From Pararge aegeria (lineage: Eukaryota > Arthropoda > Insecta > Lepidoptera > Nymphalidae), in the NCBI RefSeq assembly GCF_905163445.1, contig NC_053201.1, positions 9,248,001-9,312,000 on the forward strand: 64,000 nt of DNA. The letters run 5' to 3'. The stretch's first letter is position 1. Each line of letters opens with the position of its first letter. The notes under the pieces were generated by a model. It saw only the letters and a program-made list of their open reading frames with translations, had not been told where the DNA came from and ran no database searches. The position numbers and the translations under genes were made by a program. Below are positions 56,841-64,000 of this stretch, piece after piece.

Positions 56841-57111
56841 TCCGTAAAGGTTTCACAATGAGTCACGTCCACCAATTTACCATTAAGATTCTTTTGATGT
56901 CATGCAACTTTTTACTATATTCTTTTTTTAAATCGAGTAATACATAAACTGGTGTAATTCACTACATCAGCATCTTCATCATCATCATCCTATTACCAGC
57001 CCACTACAGAGCACGGGTCTCCTCTCAAAATGAGAAGGGATTAGGCCATAATCTACCATGCTGGCCAGTGCGGATTGGTAGACTTTCCGAGCCCTTGAGA
57101 AAGTTATGGAA

Positions 57112-57475
57112 AATAAATAAATAAATAAATATACTAGGACAATACACCAGTGGCGTGCACTTCATACATGCACAAATGCACTGCATACCCTAAAATTGAT
57201 ACATAACTCGTATAAAAGGAGGATTTTTGCCGTTTTATGCAATTTTCCTGCTGTATGCATACCGTGGTAAGAAACCCAGTGTACGCCACTGCAATACACA
57301 CACCGCCATCTAGCCCCAAAGTAAGCGTAGCTTGTGTTATGGGTACTAAGATGACTGATGAATAATTATATGAATAACATACATAAATACTTATAATATA
57401 TAGATAAACACTCAATCAAACCCACGGTTTTAGACTCAGAAAGCAGGGTCGCTGCCCACTGCGCCAATGGGCCGT
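57112..57475 (-). mobile_element. A-family SINE carrying a hAT MITE
   Basis: Reversed tail AAATAAATAAATAAATATAC, TAGGACAATACAC (to 57147), the hAT insert, then CAATACACACACCGCCATCT, CTTGTGTTATGGGTACTAAG, a deletion of the TTCATGTTCATCACAC region, and GTCGCTGCCCACTGCGCCAA. Confidence 0.9.
57140..57299. mobile_element. 144-bp hAT-like MITE with 8-bp TSD
   Basis: The element (57148-57291) begins CAGTGGCGTGCAC and ends GTGTACGCCACTG, a 13-bp terminal inverted repeat with one mismatch. CAATACAC lies on each side (57140-57147 and 57292-57299). The first 45 bases (with CATGCACAAATGCACTGCAT, ACCCT) match the inverted right end of the 1.62-kb element at 6404-8023, so it is a short derivative of the same family. 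No coding capacity. Confidence 0.93.
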
Positions 57476-57660
57476 CAAACTCTCAGGCATGCACGTTTCC
57501 TCACGATGTTTTCCTTCACCGTTTAAGTCAAGTGATATTTAAAACCCTTAGATTAAAAACATAACTCCGAAAAGTCAGTGGTGCGTGCCGGGGCTCGAAC
57601 TCGGTCTCCACGACAGGAAAGCCGAACTTTTACTCAATTCAGTTACTGCACGCCAAATAA

Positions 57661-58098
57661 ATAAGGATAATAAACCTACTCGACTACTCAACACATGTAA
57701 ATCTCCCTTAATTGAGTTATCAGACACTGATCAAATGCACTATGCTCTTTAGTAGGTGTGTCCAAAAAGATCTATTTTTATTCCGCGCTTGGCTTATACG
57801 CGATTCCACTGTATAACACCTTAATGAATTGGTTAATTGGGGTAGGAACAGTTCGTGTCCATTTCAAATGGCCTCAGATCGTAGCGAGGACAAAATTGAA
57901 TGCTCTGATTATATGGTGTAGTGTTCTAACAAGTTGGAGGGATCCGGCAGAAAAGGGTTAACAGAAAATGTAATACGTTGCCTTTGTTTTAATAGGCAAA
58001 TTGGACACTGTGCGTTAGAATAGAAAATGTTACTTTGTTTTATATTCTAGCTCTTTCGTTTTGACGACCTCTGCAGTGCAGTGTGGGGCTGCTTTATA
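57661..58098. other. Nothing recognised
   Basis: A 67-codon frame (57758-57961) without domain. Confidence 0.4.
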
Positions 58099-58240
58099 AT
58101 TAAAAGGTATAGGATGCCATTCCTGCTTATCTCACATGGACAGGAGACAGTTTTGATCCCGGAAAAAGGACAAAATTCTCTTCTTTTATCTTCTCCCACA
58201 GCTTTATCAACACTCCGAGCACAAGTGAAAATAATATACG
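58099..58240 (-). repeat. G-family fragment, second close copy
   Basis: TAGGATGCCATTCCTGCTTA, TCACATGGACAGGAGACAGT and CACAGCTTTATCAACACTCC match 56725-56840 (about 95% by eye over the first 80 bases) and continue further into G (compare 39400-39450 reversed). Confidence 0.75.
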
Positions 58241-58283
58241 AGTAATAATAAACGGGGGTAAACTGCTCTTATTCCCGCCGCAC

Positions 58284-58492
58284 CAAATCTAGCCCGAAAG
58301 TAAGCGTAGCTTGTGTTATGCGTATTAAGATGACTTATGAATATTTTAATATATATTATAAATTTAAATAAATATACACTCAAGACACTGAAAACATTCA
58401 TGTTCATCACACAATAATTTTACAGCTGTGCCAATCGAATCCACTTAGTTGGACATAGAAAGCAGGGCCGCTGCCCACTGCGCCGATCGGCT
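58284..58492 (-). mobile_element. A-family SINE, tail missing
   Basis: TCTAGCCCGAAAGTAAGCGT, AGCTTGTGTTATGCGTATTA, TTCATGTTCATCACACAATA, GCTGTGCCAATCGAATCCAC, CGCTGCCCACTGCGCCGATC. The (ATTT)n end is absent; G sequence and unique DNA precede. Confidence 0.85.
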
Positions 58493-60460
58493 TCCAAATC
58501 GTCATCGGTTTGCAGACAGATTCTGAGTCTCGTCTCTCTCTCCTATGGAAAAAGAGTAGCCCACATGCTGCAAGATTTTGTTAGGTTGATAATTGTGGAA
58601 GAATAAAAAGTCTTCTTCGCCGAAACACCAAAGCTGTAACGACATTTTTACAGTCTTAAATAAAGAACATAGAAATAATTTTAATGACAGTCATGAAATA
58701 TAGACGCAATATTTAATATTATTACCCACATTTTCATTTATGAATAAGACGGGGGACGAAATGATTAATTTTAGGGATGCAGGGGGCAACTAAAATGGGA
58801 ATATGAGCAATTGGAAACGATAAATAAAAACCCCTAAGCTTATGAAAAATGTTATTACAGAAGCCCCCGCGATTATTGAGTTTGTCGAATAAATGTGGCG
58901 ACCCTAACTGTAAACAGGGCAATAAAATAAACACTGCAAAATGAATGTGGATATGTGTCTCATGTATATATACTAGCTGATTCTCTGGCTTTGCTTTCTC
59001 CCATAGTAGGATTGAGAGGCTGAGGAAGATGCTACAAATCGTATGAATTTGGACAGCATGTAATGTATTAATATTGCAGTTTTATATATCATACCTCGTA
59101 GATAAGGAAACAAGAATAATAATAAAATAAAAAGAAAATAATAATTAATAATATAATATGCTTTCGCTTGGTTGTTGAATCAAGGGTCGGACACAGAAGG
59201 CAATAGTCCTTGAAACGGTGCGTATTGTAAGGAGGTTCCTCACTCTGGAACCGCCTCTTGCTAGCCTTATGAAGCGGAAGGTCGATGTTTTTTTTTTATA
59301 AATTTTTAATTGTGTTGTTTTTATTATAACTAAGCGTTGTTAAGATTTTTTTAGGTATGGTAGTAATCCTCCTGGTCCTTAAAATGAAAGAGAAAAAATA
59401 AGTATGCATTATTGTACACCAATAAACATATACAATAGTATTACACAAACAACAACTATATTTGCTGATAGTCGCATCGCTAAGAGATTTATCTGCCAGG
59501 CAAGCTTTAGAGGTTATTATGGCCAGTGTGGGTTTATAAACGAAGGCTACATTACACTAAAATAATAAATACATACACACATAAATATAGATACAACAAT
59601 AAAATAACAGGTATAGTTAAAAAAAACGTGTGTTTACTTATGTATACGCGTTTGAAGTTATACTTCTTGGGCGTAACTAAATAAAAATCTTTACAAAAAT
59701 TTTATCTTTCGCCTTATCCAACCTTTGTAGGAAAAACGACACTAACAATAGAAAAAAGGTATTTAATACATTGAGAGTTTAATTATAGCATTATTTAGAT
59801 ATCTCATTATCGGACAAACAAGTTTCACTCAACTTTACAATTTCGGATTGTTATACAATTGAATCAATTAAATATACCGCAAAAAGAGAGAAAGTGTACA
59901 CTGTCGAACCTTTTTTTTGATAAACTAAAACGTTGCTAACTATAGCTAACTTCAGGGTGTCGGTTTTTAGTGACGGTGTGCGCGCACATCGTTAAAATTT
60001 ATTCTATTTTTATCTATTTTCCCTAACGCGCCAAAAAAAGTACAACTTCAATAAGGTAAAAGCTAAAAGACTGTAAAATTACGAGTATGAACTAATTGAA
60101 TGTAGACTAATATATAATTGTTTAAGTAGAAATGAAATACTGCTAGTACATGAGTACGCTCAAGAAGCAGAAGAGAAGCAGAAGAGTTTCCGAGCTGCAC
60201 CAGTTTCAACAGAAAAGGGGATAGAAGAAAGTATTGTAGGATGAAATTTTAAAATAATGTCGTCAGATCGAAGAAAGAGAAGAGAAGAGTGTTTGGATTG
60301 AATAGAATGCTTTACAAAGGGAATAAAATGTGTGCATTCCTGCGTCGGCGAAACGGGAACCACTCGAGTTCGTCGCGAAATTCTGAAACATTGACAAAAA
60401 TATCTTGATCTTGAATGAAAATATATCTTGTTAAAGATTTTGAATGCGCTCAAATTTTTG
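58493..60460. other. No supported gene
   Basis: TACTAGCTGATTCTCTGGCT (58971) resembles an F start. A purine-rich stretch at 60150-60300 has short frames on both strands (97 codons on minus, 60160-60453) without a recognisable domain. Confidence 0.4.
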
Positions 60461-60722
60461 ACAACCTCCTTGGTGCAATGCGCACGAGGGTCCGATTGTT
60501 GTCGTGCTATTTATATTTTATTGTTATGAAATTGCTCTGATCTGGTCTGGTGAGGTATGGCAACACGTACGTCATGCTCCTGCAAATCGAAACGCGTTTC
60601 GGTATGATGCCGAGGTCGTGTAGTGTACCTACCCCTAACAGGTTAGCCCGCTACCATCTAAGACTGCATCATCACTTACCATCAGGTGAAACGGAAGTCA
60701 AAGGCTAACTTGTTGAATTAAA
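60461..60722 (+). mobile_element. B-family SINE
   Basis: ACAACCTCCTTGGTGCAATG (head), CTCTGATCTGGTCTGGTGAG, CGTTTCGGTATGATGCCGAG, CCCCTAACAGGTTAGCCCGC, TACCATCTAAGACTGCATCA, CTTACCATCAGGTGAAACGG, AGGCTAACTTGTTGAATT. The B box is degraded. Confidence 0.88.
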
Positions 60723-61099
60723 AGTTTAAAAGTAATTTCTCAGATAACGTACGTCAACGAACGTAGATAAGGTACGTCATCTCAGTCAGTCAGTCTCATC
60801 AGGTCAGTCTCTCTATTTCGGTACCACACCTGGACGCCCTATGTGTATCTACACTTTGTTATCTAAACAATACTGCATACATTGATGCTGATTTTCTTAA
60901 TATTAGCAATGGCATGTCCGTGAGGGATATCTAGCTTTTGCCTACCGCTTCGCGAACGTTAGATTCCAATACAAAAAAAAATGGTCGTAACGATTTTACC
61001 TTTGCTTTGATAGATCAGTCGTTCACAATTTCCCGTTACATAAATAAATGCAGTCAGCTTCGCTCGCATCTCCCGCAAGATAGAAAAATGATTGTAAAT
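60723..61099. other. Nothing recognised
   Basis: No gene; GTCAGTCAGTCTCATCAGGT minor repetition at about 60785. Confidence 0.4.
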
Positions 61100-61250
61100 G
61101 TTGATGTTGGAAAAGAGCAACTACTGAGTTTCTTGCCGGCTCTTCTCGGTAGAAACTGACATACAGACAAACAGACATACTTGACGTCTCAAAAGTGCTT
61201 ATAAAGTTAGGCCTACTTGAAATGAATAAATTTTAAATTAGATGTTTATA
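61100..61250 (+). repeat. Common lepidopteran retroelement 3' tail
   Basis: GAGCAACTACTGAGTTTCTT, GCCGGCTCTTCTCGGTAGAA, TCTCAAAAGTGCTTATAAAG and GGCCTACTTGAAATGAATAA form a tail seen widely in moth and butterfly genomes. No coding part is recognisable upstream. Confidence 0.6.
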
Positions 61251-61540
61251 TAATTGTAAGAATATCAATCGTTTATACATAAAAAACAAAGCAAAAATAC
61301 TTTACAATAGAACTACGTTCTTAGTTTTATCTTTAGTGGAAGGACAAATATTTTGTAAAAAGATAGGTTTCTGTTCGTAGGAGGTCTCTGGAGACTGAGT
61401 CCAGACCTAGTGTAAGATAAAGCACATAAAATAGATTGTCCCTGGCAGGTACAGGCTCTTTGTGGATTTATTGCCTTTCCTACATTGAAATTGTTTTAAA
61501 CTTATACTGATTAATACTAAGATAAATTCTTCTACACCAG

Positions 61541-61570
61541 TATAGTATAGTATAGTATAGTATAGTATAG
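61541..61570. repeat. (TATAG)6 microsatellite
   Basis: Six perfect pentanucleotide units. Confidence 0.95.
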
Positions 61571-61673
61571 CGTTTTCTACTATTATTTTGTCTATTGCTC
61601 ACTTTCTTTAAAATGTAAGTAAGAGTATTTTTGAGTTTCGAATTAGATATACTTATACACAAGGAAAGGTAAG

Positions 61674-61697
61674 GTAAGGATAAGTACTTATCCTTAC
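61674..61697. repeat. Perfect 24-bp palindrome
   Basis: GTAAGGATAAGT and ACTTATCCTTAC are exact complements with no spacer, next to AAGGTAAGGTAAGGA reiterations. Confidence 0.95.
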
Positions 61698-61793
61698 TTA
61701 GTGTGTCTGTATGTTTGTATTTCCTTTACGTCTTTACTCAGCAACCAATCAACTTGATTTTCGGCATAGAGATATTTAAGAGAACGGAGAGTT

Positions 61794-61842
61794 ACTGAGT
61801 ATTTCTTTACAGTCCCAAGGGGACTGTAAAAAAATACTCAGT
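61794..61842. repeat. Hairpin with 23-bp arms
   Basis: ACTGAGTATTTCTTTACAGT with CCC pairs with GGG and ACTGTAAAAAAATACTCAGT, one mismatch, loop of 3 bases (61817-61819). Confidence 0.95.
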
Positions 61843-62342
61843 TTTGGTGAGAAATGTCATCAATAAAAAATAAAAAAGTTTCGCTGCATGTACTTATGTT
61901 AGATAACATGTCCAGTGTCTGTGACATTGGATATAATATTCGTATAAACTTAGTTTATTTACACAATAGCATATTTATATAATACAAGATCAGCATTTTA
62001 TGTATCTTCTCATTCTGAAGACATCACTCTTTAGCAATAAGCCTGCCTTTTGTATTCACACCTTTCTGTCTCCAAAATTTAAGCTATGTGAGTACCAAAT
62101 TTATTCTACATTAGCGCAGTGGTCGTTCCGAGCATAGGCAGTAGTTAATGTACAAATAAACAAACAAACAAATACTTTTCCCATTTATATTATTAGTACG
62201 GACTATTTTGAATATATAAATTTCAAACAGCCTGTCTTCGATGTTACAGCTATATTGCATAGAAATCACAGTAATGTCGGCAACAGATGCTTTAACGTCG
62301 CCGTACCTAGAGCAAAATACACAGACTTGCAAAAAAGTCCTA

Positions 62343-62385
62343 CAGGCTAGATATTGCTGGACCTCTTCCAGCAATATCTAGCCTG
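62343..62385. repeat. Hairpin with perfect 18-bp arms
   Basis: CAGGCTAGATATTGCTGG (62343-62360) and its exact complement (62368-62385) flank a 7-base loop ACCTCTT. No T run follows, so not an obvious terminator. Confidence 0.95.
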
Positions 62386-62949
62386 TTTTGTTTTAGACGG
62401 TTTATAGAATAAGTAACAAGCATACCTTATCACCTTACCGAAGAAAAGCGGTAAGGAATGCGTGTAACTGTTTGATGAAGCATTCATTGAACTGGGTCGT
62501 TTATTTTATTCACGTTAGCTGGACAGGCTGGCATTATTATCGATTCCATTTTCCATATAGATTTTAAGGCATAAATAACTATAGCTACATGGTATCTATT
62601 GAAAAAATTGATTTCGTTTTACAAACATGCCCCAATTTGTTGTAACCGATACACAAAAACAAAACACCCTTTTTTAGGTAAAATAATTTCATAAAAGACG
62701 GATGGACGCACCGAAAAACCGCGCAAACAATTTAGGAATATACATGACCAATAGACCGAAACAACGGGCAAATCGGGGCAATATATTAAATGAATGTACC
62801 AGGGAAGCATAAAATGTGACGTATCGTATTGTTAGTAATTGGAATCGGGCGTAATGTGTGCAGAGCTTATCTGTGTTATGCTTGCTCATATTCCTGCCCC
62901 CGTATTGTTTGACAGTCGCTAACTGGGTGGTGACCTTTTAACGCCATAT
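62386..62949. other. Nothing recognised
   Basis: No gene or repeat identified. Confidence 0.4.
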
Positions 62950-63202
62950 TATATTCATGATTTAAACCGTTTTGCCATCGCACCGCAAGACACCGGGCGG
63001 GTTCAGATCCCTATGTTGTCAATATCCCAAAAACTAGCACCAAGCGATTAAAATAATATGTCTTATACGCATAGCTGGGATTTGGAACGCCCTTCCAAGT
63101 CTTGTATTACCTAATTCTGTGTTCTCTAATTATGGACAAAACCTCCCGTTGGGAGTTGTCTGTAACTCCAGCAGTGGACTGTTATAGGCTATTGAATGAT
63201 CG
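62950..63202 (+). repeat. LINE-like 3' fragment plus RTE-like tail
   Basis: CCATCGCACCGCAAGACACC, GGGCGGGTTCAGATCCCTAT, GTTGTCAATATCCCAAAAAC match 24925-24990 in the same orientation. At the end CAGCAGTGGACTGTTATAGG with CTATTGAATGATCG is an RTE-type end (compare 11701 and 26000 reversed). So 24.9 kb and 63 kb may be two copies of one LINE with different tails kept. Confidence 0.5.
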
Positions 63203-64000
63203 ATTTGATTTAAACTTTTCATCTGCCTCACTGCAAAAAGTAGAATTGTAAGTATTTTCGTAAAAATGCTCAAGGCATGGCACCTATAACGTGGTTTACG
63301 ACCGGCCCGTATTATTGTATAGGTAAGCGGAAAAACTAAGTGAGACTAATCGATCGGCCGTCATTTTCACACACGAAAACTTGTGTGAGTGAGGAAGTTG
63401 TAAAAGTAAAATGTACGTATCCTTGAAAGCATGTACTATAAGTAATAATGCTAGAAAGTTAAATTATCGTCGGTTTATTTTTTACTTCTCAATTTTTGTA
63501 CACAACTATCTAACTGTAAGAATTTTAGTGAAAATAAATCAAGTAATAATAATGAATAAGAAAGTTCTACTTTCTAAACACATAAACATTAATTTAATGC
63601 CAAAACCTTGTTGCTACAGTGAAATTTGGAAAACGCATATTCTACCATTTTGTAAGTAACCAACCAATTCAATGATGACTTATAGTGAACTAAATAATTA
63701 CTTAGTATAGGAACGTGAGTTATTCCAGTACCTTAAGCACGATATTGCGAAACTCGTAAACTAGTTGGATTTCGAATATCGAAACGTCATACCTAACCTA
63801 ACGTTACAGTATATGAATTCTGAATGTAAAACTACATATTGTCATACATCTATAGCCCTAGCGAATAAATGCATTGTAAAATTAAAGTCAAACCAGTTTA
63901 GCAGTAGAACTTAAAATAAATATAGCAATCGACACTTTTTCGTACTAAAGGTACAGATTAAAGCATTAAATATAACAAGCTTAATTTAAATTAAAAGTAT
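63203..64000. other. Nothing recognised
   Basis: An 82-codon frame (63411-63659) in AT-rich DNA; no domain. Confidence 0.4.

Larger units (their letters stand above)
56972..57660 (-). mobile_element. C-family SINE, near complete, interrupted by an A SINE
   Basis: Reversed (GATGAT)n tail CATCATCATCATCCTATTAC, CAGCCCACTACAGAGCACGG, CATGCTGGCCAGTGCGGATT, CCTTGAGAAAGTTATGGA to 57111. After the A SINE (57112-57475) it resumes: AACTCTCAGGCATGCACGTT, CCTCACGATGTTTTCCTTCA and the head GTGCGTGCCGGGGCTCGAAC with CTCGGTCTCC. The best C copy in the window; it defines the family. Confidence 0.88.

Noticed and set aside
50752..59059. CRISPR-like array from evenly recurring A SINE copies
   Set aside because: Copies are about 250 bases, on both strands and irregularly spaced; the setting is a eukaryotic nuclear genome.
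60140..60460. Purine-rich coding exon with repeated EAEEKQK-like residues
   Set aside because: Frames on both strands are short and the composition bias alone explains them; no splice signals convincing enough.

Overview
The window reads as intergenic, transposon-rich DNA from a lepidopteran nuclear genome, most likely a butterfly. It is AT-rich and no host gene can be assigned with confidence. It is crowded with repeat types familiar from moths and butterflies: several tRNA-derived SINEs, an RTE-clade LINE ending in (ATG)n, short hAT-like elements, and a diffuse repeat whose tail reads TTTCGCATTTATAATATTAG. Order-level placement is inference from these repeats; nothing here fixes a species.

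Working family labels used below: A = tRNA-derived SINE with head GATTGGCGCAGTGGGCAGCG and an (ATTT)n tail. B = tRNA-derived SINE with head TGGCGCAACGGTGAGCGCTG and end CTAACTTGTAGTGGAATAAA. C = SINE with a GAGCCCCGGCACGCAC-type head and a (GATGAT)n tail. D = repeat carrying TTTCGCGGAGTATAGCAAAT. F = repeat with CGCGACTTCGTCCGCG-like start and TTTCGCATTTATAATATTAG tail. G = short inverted-repeat element with GGACAGGAGACA. H = another tRNA-like SINE. T = tRNA-like unit with CTACACTTGGAGGAATT.

Layout. 0-6 kb: mostly unique AT-rich DNA plus a T unit containing a near-perfect 86-bp inverted repeat. 6-9 kb: a D copy, a complete 1.62-kb non-autonomous hAT element with 8-bp target-site duplications (TSDs), and a small exon-like open frame on the minus strand (8531-8705). 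11-16 kb: decayed RTE and SINE pieces and a degenerate internal repeat series (13.9-14.7 kb). 16.43-19.00 kb: the main coding object, an RTE LINE with endonuclease and reverse transcriptase domains, split into two opposed segments and bounded by a 12-bp TSD, the signature of twin priming. 19-31 kb: sparse relics. 31-43 kb: dense nested SINEs, a duplicated roughly 400-bp segment, a fold-back D insertion with a 13-bp TSD and a paralogous empty site, three RTE tails, and a three-unit tandem repeat of about 275 bp. 45-64 kb: SINE-dense DNA with nested insertions, including a 144-bp hAT MITE inside an A SINE inside a C SINE, and a cluster of perfect palindromes at 61.7-62.4 kb.

No working gene network is visible. 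The relationships are those of a transposon community: the RTE LINE is the only recognisable source of reverse transcriptase, the C SINE shares its 3' trinucleotide tail type and may have been mobilised by it, and the hAT elements lack transposase and would need it from elsewhere. All alignments were made by eye; identities are estimates.
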